DNA from: UBA1450 sp964452355
GTDB lineage: Bacteria; Patescibacteriota; Microgenomatia; UBA1406; GWC2-37-13
Assembly (NCBI GenBank): GCA_964452355.1
Contig: CAYVKV010000008.1
Span: forward strand, 5,578-69,577
Length of the DNA: 64,000 nt
Direction: 5' to 3'
Part shown: positions 1-8,300 of the stretch, in pieces
Position numbering within the stretch: position 1 is the first letter of the stretch
Layout of the letters: each line of letters opens with the position of its first letter
Position numbers and translations under genes: made by a program
The notes under the pieces: generated by a model
What the model saw: only the letters and a program-made list of their open reading frames with translations
What the model was told of the DNA's origin: nothing
Database searches by the model: none

Positions 1-2
1 GT

Positions 3-788
3 GCGATGCCTTGGCGCCCCCCTCAGTTGCCAATTCAGAAGAATGGAACGCTCGATGCGTATGCAATCTTTATCTCTGAAGTGATGCTTCAACAAACGCA
101 AGTGTCTCGGGTCATGGCAAAGTACCCACCATTTATTCAAGCGTTTCCTTCATTTGAAAAGCTTGCAAACACACCGCTTTCTGATGTTCTTCTGATCTGG
201 CAAGGGATGGGGTACAATCGACGAGCAAAATTTCTTAAATCCTCTGCGGAAATGGTGATGAGTGTATTCGATGGAACGCTGCCGAATGAAGCGTCTCTTC
301 TTGAACAACTGCCGGGAATTGGACCGGCAACCGCCCGCTCTATCGTGACGTTCACATACAACAAGCCTGAATTATTTATTGAAACAAATATCAGGCGCGT
401 GATGATTCATCATTTTTTTTCAGACAGTGAAGGTGTTGATGATCGTGATATCATTCCTTATATCGAACAGATAATTGATAAAAAAAATCCTCGTGAATGG
501 TATTATGCACTGATGGATTATGGGACGTGGCTTGCAAAGGAAGTCATAAATCCTAATCGAAAAAGCAAGCATTATGCAAAACAATCGAAGTTTGAAGGAT
601 CAAATAGACAGATTCGTGGAGAGATTCTGAGATTAGTACTCTCAAATGGCACCATACAAAAAGGTTCATTTTCTGAACTTTTTTCTTTTGATCAAAAGCG
701 AATCTATGCAATTTTGGATGAGTTGGTGGGAGAGCGAATGATTTTTCAAAAGAATGATACGTATTCGGTTGATGAGGAAAAATTATAA
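3..788 (+). CDS. MutY-like HhH-GPD DNA glycosylase, 5' partial
   Basis: Base-excision-repair glycosylase of the MutY/Nth superfamily. The reading frame is open to the window edge, and the MPWR motif at the first Met (position 6) normally lies inside MutY, so the true start is upstream. Visible from that Met: the ISEVMLQQTQV block with the presumed catalytic Glu (residue 25), WQGMGY near 65-70, and the helix-hairpin-helix LPGIGPATA (102-110). Two departures from classical MutY: the usual catalytic Asp of the DGNVxR motif is Glu (IETNIRR, residue 126), and the C-terminal Cys4 iron-sulfur motif is absent. The substrate is therefore uncertain; A:G-mismatch adenine glycosylase is the family default. 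Followed by nth after 14 bp, so probably co-transcribed. Confidence 0.85.
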   Translation, partial: AMPWRPPQLPIQKNGTLDAYAIFISEVMLQQTQVSRVMAKYPPFIQAFPSFEKLANTPLSDVLLIWQGMGYNRRAKFLKSSAEMVMSVFDGTLPNEASLLEQLPGIGPATARSIVTFTYNKPELFIETNIRRVMIHHFFSDSEGVDDRDIIPYIEQIIDKKNPREWYYALMDYGTWLAKEVINPNRKSKHYAKQSKFEGSNRQIRGEILRLVLSNGTIQKGSFSELFSFDQKRIYAILDELVGERMIFQKNDTYSVDEEKL

Positions 789-802
789 AAATAATAAATA
801 CA

Positions 803-1465
803 ATGACGGAAGATACGAGAAAAAAACGTGCAACAGTGGTCGTGAGTACTTTGAAACGGTTGTATCCAACGATCAAGCCATCCTTAAACTCTTCAAACAC
901 ATTTGAATTTTTAGTTGCGGTTATTTTGTCGGCACAATGCACGGATGCACGAGTGAATATTGTGACCAAAAATTTATTTCAAAAATACAGAACAGTTGAG
1001 GACTATGTAAATGCTCCAATCGTGGAGTTTGAACAAGATGTTCGGTCGACTGGATTTTATCGAAACAAGGCAAAAAACATTTTGGCAACTTCAAAGATTA
1101 TTCATGAAAAATATGGTGATATTGTCCCAAAGACGATGAATGAAATGCTTGAGCTACCAGGTGTAGCGCGCAAGACCGCAAACGTGGTATTGGGGTATAA
1201 ATATGGGGTTGTGGAGGGGGTGGCGGTTGATACTCATGTGCGTAGATTGAGCAATCTCTACGGTCTCACGACCCAACAAAATCCGGATAAAATCGAAAAA
1301 GATCTGATGAAATCGCTTCCGCGGCGCGAATGGATAGAATTCACCATGCGGATGGTTGCGTATGGCAGAGAGTATTGCCCTGCAAAAAAGCACGATCATA
1401 AAAACTGTCCGATATGTGTTGCTCTTACAAAAGAGAAATTAATCCCAGAAGACCGATTGCAATAA
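803..1465 (+). CDS. nth: Endonuclease III (DNA glycosylase/AP lyase)
   Basis: Removes oxidised pyrimidines and cleaves AP sites. The 220-residue length is typical. The HhH motif LPGVARKTANVVL carries the catalytic Lys (residue 124), and AVDTHVRRL carries the catalytic Asp (143). The iron-sulfur region is unusual: Cys192, Cys202 and Cys205 are present (C-x9-C-x2-C), but the fourth Cys expected about six residues later is missing and the chain ends at residue 220. Either the cluster is incomplete or the ligand set differs. The 3' end overlaps a small opposite-strand ORF. No Shine-Dalgarno sequence is visible before the ATG. Confidence 0.93.
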   Translation: MTEDTRKKRATVVVSTLKRLYPTIKPSLNSSNTFEFLVAVILSAQCTDARVNIVTKNLFQKYRTVEDYVNAPIVEFEQDVRSTGFYRNKAKNILATSKIIHEKYGDIVPKTMNEMLELPGVARKTANVVLGYKYGVVEGVAVDTHVRRLSNLYGLTTQQNPDKIEKDLMKSLPRREWIEFTMRMVAYGREYCPAKKHDHKNCPICVALTKEKLIPEDRLQ

Positions 1466-1541
1466 GTCCGTATTTTGCGACTTTTTTAAGAGGTTCTTTC
1501 TCAATAATTCCAAGAAATTTGCTGGATTCTTTGTTTGACAT
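1425..1541 (-). CDS. Small predicted membrane peptide (38 aa)
   Basis: A short reading frame found by eye, starting MSNKESSKFLG and ending in a hydrophobic helix (AKYGLIAIGLLGLISLL) right before a TAA stop. A charged N-terminal half followed by one membrane helix fits a small tail-anchored protein. It starts 15 bp after the phosphoesterase stop on the same strand and could be the last gene of the rpoB-to-phosphoesterase run. It overlaps the last 41 bp of nth on the other strand, so chance is a real alternative. No recognised family and no ribosome-binding site. Confidence 0.4.
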   Translation of the reverse strand: MSNKESSKFLGIIEKEPLKKVAKYGLIAIGLLGLISLL

Positions 1542-1556
1542 GTGGATTTTAATGTA

Positions 1557-2219
1557 TTAACGATCGTACCTCTCCTTAATTATCTCAATATTCCCATCAT
1601 TTATGAGTACGTATTGAGCTAAGCCATGACACATAATTCCTGAGTTAATAAATTTGATTGATAGATCGACTTCGGGACTATGGGTATGGCCAAAAATGAA
1701 ATAGGATCCATCTGAATTTTGGCTAATATGTTTTTTAAGCTGTGCATTATTTATTCTCAGAAGCTTTTGGTATTTATGCCCTGAAATACGAACAAAAAAA
1801 TGTTCTGTAAACCGAATCAATCTTGAGATCCTTCGGAAAGAGGGAGATGTTGTGTCAATAGTATTGAATTCTGTTGGAAAAAATCGCTGACCGTGTTCTA
1901 TGGTAAATTTTTTCCCATTTTCAATAAAGGTATGGGACAGCGATTGTATGTCAGAAAAATGTTTGATTCGATCAAGGTCATTCAGACGTTGTGAATCGTG
2001 ATTGCCGAAAATATATACAGACTTTTTTTCCTTGAGAAGAGGAAAAAGTTTACTCCATTTTGAGTTAAAAAATTGGTCAAAAGAAACAATGAATCCATCC
2101 CAAAAATCGCCATTTATAATCACCTGATCTGAAGAAGATATTATGCGGTGAAGATAGTTATATTTTTTTTCATCAAACTGCTGCGTGAGATGCGAATCAG
2201 AAAAAATGAGCGTTTTCAT
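1557..2219 (-). CDS. Calcineurin-like metallophosphoesterase
   Basis: A 220-residue two-metal phosphoesterase with all five family motifs in order: DSH near residue 8, GDFWD near 38, GNHD near 72, an HG near 110 and GHTH near 178. The arrangement recalls the LpxH/UDP-diacylglucosamine hydrolase branch, but no lipid A genes are present here, so the substrate (nucleotide, phospholipid or phosphoprotein) cannot be assigned. No membrane segment, so it is presumably cytosolic. It lies 16 bp downstream of fusA on the same strand and is probably co-transcribed with it. Confidence 0.85.
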   Translation of the reverse strand: MKTLIFSDSHLTQQFDEKKYNYLHRIISSSDQVIINGDFWDGFIVSFDQFFNSKWSKLFPLLKEKKSVYIFGNHDSQRLNDLDRIKHFSDIQSLSHTFIENGKKFTIEHGQRFFPTEFNTIDTTSPSFRRISRLIRFTEHFFVRISGHKYQKLLRINNAQLKKHISQNSDGSYFIFGHTHSPEVDLSIKFINSGIMCHGLAQYVLINDGNIEIIKERYDR

Positions 2220-2235
2220 TTGATTGCAAAGGTGA

Positions 2236-4335
2236 CTACTTAGTTTGCATTCCCGCTATAACATTTTTTGGCACCTCTTCGTAATGAGAAGGTTCCATGT
2301 AAAACACTCCTCGTCCTTCAGTCAAAGATCGAAGAACAGTCGCATATCCTGAAAGCTCGGCAAGTGGGGCATATGCTTTGATGATGGTGACTTTGTTTCG
2401 ATTTTCACTTCCGAGTACTTTTCCACGTCTACTTGAGATATCTCCAATTGCGGTACCCATAAAGTTGTCAGGAACCGTCACTTCAAGCTTCATAATTGGT
2501 TCAAGAAGTGTCATACCTGCAGTTTTCACTCCATTTTGGACTGCCATAGTGCCGGCAATTTGGAAAGCAATATCTGATGAGTCGATGTCGTGATATGATC
2601 CATCATAGAGTTGAATCTTGAGATCGGTTACGGGAAATCCGAGAAGCACGCCTTTTTCAAGTGCCTGAATCACACCTTTTTCGACCGATGAGATAAACTC
2701 TGATGGAATCGTTCCTCCTTTAATTTTATTTTCAAAAATAAAACCCTCTCCTCGTCCTAACGGTTCAAGTCGTATCATACAGTGACCATATTGTCCATGA
2801 CCTCCGGTTTGCTTGATGTATTTACCTTCAGCTTCAACACTTTTTGTTATCGTTTCTTTGTATGCAACTTGTGGTTTACCAATATTTGCATCAACTCCCA
2901 TTTCTCGTTTCATGCGGTCAACCAAAATTTCAAGGTGAAGTTCTCCCATTCCAGCCATGATGGTCTGATTTGTTTCATGATCAACTTTGACGCGAAATGT
3001 TGGATCTTCATCTGCAAGTCGTTGAAGTGCATACGAAAGTTTTTCTTGATCAGATTTGGTCTTCGGTTCGATGGCAAGTGAGATGACTGGGTCAGGAAAG
3101 GTAATTTGTTCAAGTTGAATTGGGTGATCTTCATCAGCCAAAGTATCCCCCGTTTTGGACTCTTTTGGTCCAACGAGTGCGACAATCTCTCCCGAGTATG
3201 CTTCATCAATTTCTTCTCGTTGATTTGCATGCATGAGGAGGATTCGACTGACTCGTTCTTTTTTACCACTGTTTACATTGAAGACATATGATCCGGATTT
3301 GAGTGTTCCAGAATAAATTCGTGTATAGGTAAGTTTTCCGACATGTGGATCAAGTTGAATTTTAAAGGAGAGCGCTGAAAATTTTTCGCTTGGCTCAAGT
3401 TGTCGAACGATCACTTCTCCTGAGTCAGGATCCAATCCTTTTACTTCTTTGAGATCTTTTGGTGAGGGAAGATAATCATTAATAGCATCAAGAAGTGGTT
3501 GTACTCCTTTATTTCTCAATGATGTTCCGGCATAAACGGGAACTATCTTGTATCCAATAACTGCTTTTCGCAGTGCTGCCTTCAGCTCATCAATTTTAAG
3601 CTCTTCACCGTTGAGGTATTTCTCGAGGAGAAGGTCATCAGTTTCTGCGATTTGTTCGACCATTCGTGCTCGAAATTCTTTTGCCTTTCCTTGTACTTCT
3701 GCTGGGATTTCATCAAAAATATCATAATCAATTCCCGATTCATCTTTACCCCAGACTAATGCCTTCATAGTAAGAAGATCAACTACTCCTTTGAAGGTGT
3801 CTTCTTTTCCAATAGGATATGCCATGATGATTGGAGTTGCGCCAAGTCTATCTTCTATTTCTTTCACCGTGCCTTCAAAATTTGCACCAAGCTTGTCCAT
3901 TTTATTAATGAATGTCAGTCGTGGTACTTTATATTTGTCAGCCTGTCGCCAGACCGTTTCTGATTGAGATTGTACTCCTTCTTCAGCATCAAAGACAACT
4001 ACTCCTCCGTCAAGAACACGAAGTGAGCGCTCGACTTCAGCGGTAAAATCAACGTGGCCAGGAGTATCAATAATATTAATGCGTATTCCTTTCCAAAAGG
4101 TTGTGGTTGCTGCTGAAACGATGGTAATGCCTCGTTCTTTTTCTTGCACCATCCAATCCATCTGTGTGCTCCCTTCATCAATATCGCCAATTTTGTAGCT
4201 TCGTCCTGTGTAAAACAGGATGCGTTCGGTTGTCGTTGTCTTACCAGAATCAATATGGGCAATAATGCCGACATTTCGGATCTTGTCCTGTGTGACATTG
4301 CGATTTTTTGAAGTGATGGTATTTTGAGGAGCCAT
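2236..4335 (-). CDS. fusA: Translation elongation factor G
   Basis: GTPase that drives translocation on the ribosome. Length 699 aa, normal for EF-G. P-loop GHIDSGKTTTTERIL at about 25-39, DTPGHVDF (G3) near 89 and NKMD (G4) near 143 are intact, and the C-terminal domains IV and V run to the expected end. It follows rpsG in the conserved order rpsL-rpsG-fusA. The 135-bp gap before it, holding a small hairpin, is the largest in this cluster and may carry its own promoter. No Shine-Dalgarno sequence is visible. Confidence 0.98.
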   Translation of the reverse strand: MAPQNTITSKNRNVTQDKIRNVGIIAHIDSGKTTTTERILFYTGRSYKIGDIDEGSTQMDWMVQEKERGITIVSAATTTFWKGIRINIIDTPGHVDFTAEVERSLRVLDGGVVVFDAEEGVQSQSETVWRQADKYKVPRLTFINKMDKLGANFEGTVKEIEDRLGATPIIMAYPIGKEDTFKGVVDLLTMKALVWGKDESGIDYDIFDEIPAEVQGKAKEFRARMVEQIAETDDLLLEKYLNGEELKIDELKAALRKAVIGYKIVPVYAGTSLRNKGVQPLLDAINDYLPSPKDLKEVKGLDPDSGEVIVRQLEPSEKFSALSFKIQLDPHVGKLTYTRIYSGTLKSGSYVFNVNSGKKERVSRILLMHANQREEIDEAYSGEIVALVGPKESKTGDTLADEDHPIQLEQITFPDPVISLAIEPKTKSDQEKLSYALQRLADEDPTFRVKVDHETNQTIMAGMGELHLEILVDRMKREMGVDANIGKPQVAYKETITKSVEAEGKYIKQTGGHGQYGHCMIRLEPLGRGEGFIFENKIKGGTIPSEFISSVEKGVIQALEKGVLLGFPVTDLKIQLYDGSYHDIDSSDIAFQIAGTMAVQNGVKTAGMTLLEPIMKLEVTVPDNFMGTAIGDISSRRGKVLGSENRNKVTIIKAYAPLAELSGYATVLRSLTEGRGVFYMEPSHYEEVPKNVIAGMQTK

Positions 4336-4403
4336 AGAAAAAATGAATTACTAAATCTTAATTGTTGATATTAATCTTAAAACGCATATAAATAATTGAG
4401 AAC

Positions 4404-4423
4404 CACTCATATTAGAGTGAGTG
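4404..4423. repeat. Short inverted repeat in the fusA leader
   Basis: Perfect 6-bp arms CACTCA and TGAGTG around an 8-nt loop, in the 135-bp gap between rpsG and fusA. No T-run follows on either strand, so it is not a classical terminator. It might be an operator or an RNA hairpin affecting fusA expression; function is unproven. Confidence 0.35.
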
Positions 4424-4457
4424 ATTCAAAAACTATTTATGCAAAAAGAATAATTTC

Positions 4458-4475
4458 GGTAAAATTTATTTTACC
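4458..4475. repeat. AT-rich palindrome covering the rpsG stop codon
   Basis: Perfect 8-bp arms (GGTAAAAT / ATTTTACC) separated by two bases, with the rpsG TAA inside one arm. As RNA it would form a weak AU-rich hairpin directly at the end of rpsG, followed after about nine bases by a U-rich stretch. It could mark partial termination or an RNA-processing site between rpsG and fusA. Low GC makes strong termination unlikely. Confidence 0.35.
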
Positions 4476-4944
4476 ACTTCAGATGAGAAAAGGCTTTGTT
4501 TTGTGCAGCCAATTTTTCTGTTTGTTGTCGTTTTGCAAATGCAGGACCCTGTCGCTTTGCAGCTTCTTTGATTTCTTCTGCCAGTTTTAGATCGAAAGAG
4601 TGAAACTCTTTATTTGATCGAGTTTGAGCCGCTTCGATAATCCAGTTAAGTGCAAGATAAATTTTTCTATCTTCTCGTATATCTGTCGGGACAAGATACG
4701 ATGCGCCGCCCAGTCTTCTCGGTCGCACTTCTTTATCAGGCGTGACATTAGAAATTGCTTTACTAAGCGTCACCAACGGATCATTGTCTTCTGTTTTGAT
4801 ATTTTCAAGCATAGAGTAGACAAGTTGTTCAGCAACGGTTTTTTTTCCATCTTTCATGATATAGTTTATGAGTTTAGAAACCTCATAGCTTTTATATACT
4901 GAATCAGGACGTGCTGTTTTTCGTTTATATTGATGTCTTGGCAT
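4471..4944 (-). CDS. rpsG: 30S ribosomal protein S7
   Basis: Primary 16S rRNA-binding protein that nucleates the 30S head. The 157-aa length is standard, and the N-terminal MPRHQYKRK and the conserved RPRRLGGASYLVP segment near residue 76 identify it. It sits 23 bp downstream of rpsL and upstream of fusA, the conserved str-operon order. Confidence 0.97.
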   Translation of the reverse strand: MPRHQYKRKTARPDSVYKSYEVSKLINYIMKDGKKTVAEQLVYSMLENIKTEDNDPLVTLSKAISNVTPDKEVRPRRLGGASYLVPTDIREDRKIYLALNWIIEAAQTRSNKEFHSFDLKLAEEIKEAAKRQGPAFAKRQQTEKLAAQNKAFSHLKW

Positions 4945-4967
4945 GAGTATCTTTCAATTTTAATTTA

Positions 4968-5387
4968 TTATTTAGCTTTTTTTGGTCGCTTGGTACCATA
5001 CTTGGATCGAGATGTTTTTCGTGTGTCAACGCCACTCGTATCAAACTTGTTTCTCACAATATGGTACTTAACACCAGGAAGATCTTTGACGCGTCCTCCT
5101 CGAACGAGCACAATCGAATGCTCTGCCAAATTATGTCCCTCCCCAGGAATGTATGCAGTAACTTCCATACGATTTGAAAGTCGTACTCTTGCTACTTTTC
5201 TGAGTGCTGAGTTAGGCTTTTTTGGAGTCATAGTACGTACAATAGTACATACTCCTCTTTTCATTGGGCTTTTGGTCTCGACGTATCGACGTTTGACTGC
5301 ATTAAAGTTGCTCTTCAGTGCTTTCGCTCTCGACTTGTTCGTCTTCTGTGACCGACCCTTCCGCACTAGCTGGTTGATCGTTGGCAT
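4968..5387 (-). CDS. rpsL: 30S ribosomal protein S12
   Basis: Decoding-centre protein of the 30S subunit. The start is set at the Met of MPTINQLVRKG, the canonical S12 N-terminus; an in-frame Met 33 bp further upstream would only add a non-homologous tail. Length 139 aa. The decoding motifs TPKKPNSALRK and GGRVKDLPGV are wild type, so no streptomycin-resistance substitution is apparent. The first 86 bp overlap the 3' end of rpoC in another frame (see findings). No Shine-Dalgarno sequence is visible; translation may be coupled to rpoC. Confidence 0.97.
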   Translation of the reverse strand: MPTINQLVRKGRSQKTNKSRAKALKSNFNAVKRRYVETKSPMKRGVCTIVRTMTPKKPNSALRKVARVRLSNRMEVTAYIPGEGHNLAEHSIVLVRGGRVKDLPGVKYHIVRNKFDTSGVDTRKTSRSKYGTKRPKKAK

Positions 5388-8300
5388 ATTGCTTTGAAAA
5401 CTGTAAATAATATTTATCAATAAGATCTTTGGTTACGGGAATCAAACGTCCAATTATAACATTCTCTTTCAAGCCCAGCAAGTTGTCTACTTGTCCTTGT
5501 ATTGCAGCCTTACTCAAAACGCTGGTGGTCTGCTCAAATGATGCAGCTGAAAGCCATGAATCGGTATAAATTGATGCGCGTGTAATCCCAAATATGGTGA
5601 CTTTTCCAACGGCTGGTTTTCCACCGACCGCAAGAGTCTTTTTATTCTCTTCGTCAAATCGAACACGAGATACTACTTGATTCTTAGTAAATGCAGTGTC
5701 GCCTTCATCTTCAATTGCAACTTTGTCACTCATTTTGCGAATGATCACTTCAAAATGTTTGTCATGAATACCAATTCCTTGTGATTCGTACACATCTTGA
5801 ACTTCATTCAAAAGATATTGTTGTGCAAAATGCAATCCTTTTATGCTCAAAATATCTCGAATATTCAAATATCCTTCAGAAAGTTGTGTGCCGGACGGGA
5901 TCATGTCGCCATCTGCAACCTTTAGTTTCTGAGTTGTTGGAATTGAAAATTCTGCAGGATCTTCTTGAGTGTTGGTTGGGGTTACGGTGACATTAAACAT
6001 GTCTCGTTCAGTGTCTTCAGTTACAGAAACCTTTCCCGCAACCTCAGTGATTGGTGATACGACTTTTGGATTTCGTGTTTCAAACAGTTCTTCTACACGG
6101 GGGAGTCCTTGTGTCACATCTGAGATGACAATTCCTCCGAAATGACGTACACGCATGGTAAGTTGCGTACCCGGTTCTCCAATAGATTGAGCGGCAATAA
6201 CGCCTGCTGGTACTCCAACTTCGACAAGATCCTGTGTTGAAAGATCAATTCCGTAGCATTTTTGACAGATGCCAATTTTTGATCGACAAAAGAGGGGAGA
6301 TCTGACCGTTACATGATCAATATTATTATCGGAAATAATTTTTTGTGCTTCTGCTCGAAGCATGGTTCCTTTTTCAATGAGAGTTTTAGTTCCCTTTTTG
6401 ATCGGTTCTGCTGAGTATCTTCCTTCAATTCTTAGAAGAAATTTGTCTCCGCGATCTCCGTGAGATGTGATTTCAAGACCTTTGTCCGTCTCACAGTCTT
6501 CTTCTCTGATGATCATATCGTGTGCCACATCATGAAGTCTTCGCGTTAAATAGCCTGCATCAGCAGTTTTTAAGGCCGAGTCGGTAAGGCCTTTTCGAGC
6601 TCCGCGCGCTGAAATGACGTATTCAAAGATATTGAGCCCTTCTCGATAATTTGATTTTGTTGGTACTTCAATAATCTTTCCCATTGGATCAACAACCAAA
6701 CCTTTCATTGCTGAAAGTTGTTTGAGCTGTTCTCGAGAAGCACGCGCTCCTCCCGATCGAATAATGATCTTTACGGGGTTTTCATCGTCGATTTCATTCC
6801 ATGTTTTGTCTGCAAGATCTTCAGTCACATCAATCCAAAGTTTGTTTGTGATTCTTTTTTTCTCATCTAATGTGAGCAGTCCTTGGTTATAGTTTTCCTG
6901 AATACCCGCAACTTCGCCTTCGGCTTTATGAATGATTTCATTTTTGTCGGCAATGATTTTACAGTCAAAAATTGATACTGAAAGTCCGCATGACATGGTA
7001 GCTCCCCAGAATCCAAGTGTTTTTATTTTGTCGATGATCTGACCAACTTCTTCTTGAGTGAGGTGGCTCATAGAGGTAACAATAAGATCTTTTATTCCTC
7101 CAGCCGTAACATCTTCATTAACAAATCCAATCACATCGGGAAGCGTTTCATTAAACATGATACGACCAACAGAAGAAACAATAGTCTTTCCCTCAATACG
7201 GACATGAACAGGTTGTCGCAGTGTTACCTTATCAAGATAATAGTTTTTGAGTGCTTCATCGGAGTTTGAAAATATTTTCATTTTTTTCTCGTCCTGTTCT
7301 GCATGTTTATCAATAGTTGTCAAATAGTACACGCCAAGTGCCATTTCTTTGTTTGGAATGACGATTGGCGAGCCATCTGCAGGCTTTAAGAGGTTTTGAT
7401 AGGGCAACATTCGAGTTTTGACCTCTTCAATTGCTTTTTCGGATAATGGGACAAATACTCCCATAGCATCTCCATCGAAATCTGCATTATATCCAGAACA
7501 GACCGTTGGATGAAGTTTAATAGCATTATCATCAGTTAATACTGGATAAAATCCAAGAATTGAAAGTTTATGCAGAGTTGGTGCACGATTCAAAAGAACA
7601 GGATGATCTTTTGTTATTTGTTCAAGAATGTCGTAAATTTCCGGAGTTCTTTCTTCAAGGTAATTTTTTGCACTCTTTATATTTGGTGCAAGTCCACGAA
7701 TGATGATTTCATGCAAAAGATATGGCTTGAAAAGTTCAAGCGCCATTTCTTTTGGAATTCCGCACTGATCAATGCGAAGATCCGGTCCGACAATAATGGT
7801 GGATCTTCCGGAATAATCAACTCGTTTTCCAAGAAGATTTTGTCTGAATCGTCCTTGTTTTCCTTTAAGAACATCAGATAAAGATTTCAAGACTTTTGAT
7901 GATCTTCGTGTCTGAGCTCTTCCTCGTGATTTTTGAAGATCAAGCAGGGAATCCACAGACTCTTGAAGCATTCGTTTTTCATTTCTTAAAATGATTTCTG
8001 GAGCTCCAAGATCGATGAGTTGATTCAATCGGATATTTCTATTTATGACGCGTCGATACAGATCATTCAAATCTGAAGTTGCAAATTTTCCTCCCGGAAG
8101 TTGGACCACCGGTCGAAGATCTGGTGGAATAACCGGCAAAACGGAGATCATCATCCATTCCGGTGAAATGCCGCTTCTGATAAATGATTCAAGAATTCTT
8201 ACTTTTTTCAGTAATTTACTTCGTTTTTCTCCGCGCGTTTTTGAAAGATCGCTCATCGTTTCAGAGATAAGTTCTTTCAAATTTTGCTGAGAAAGGAGCT

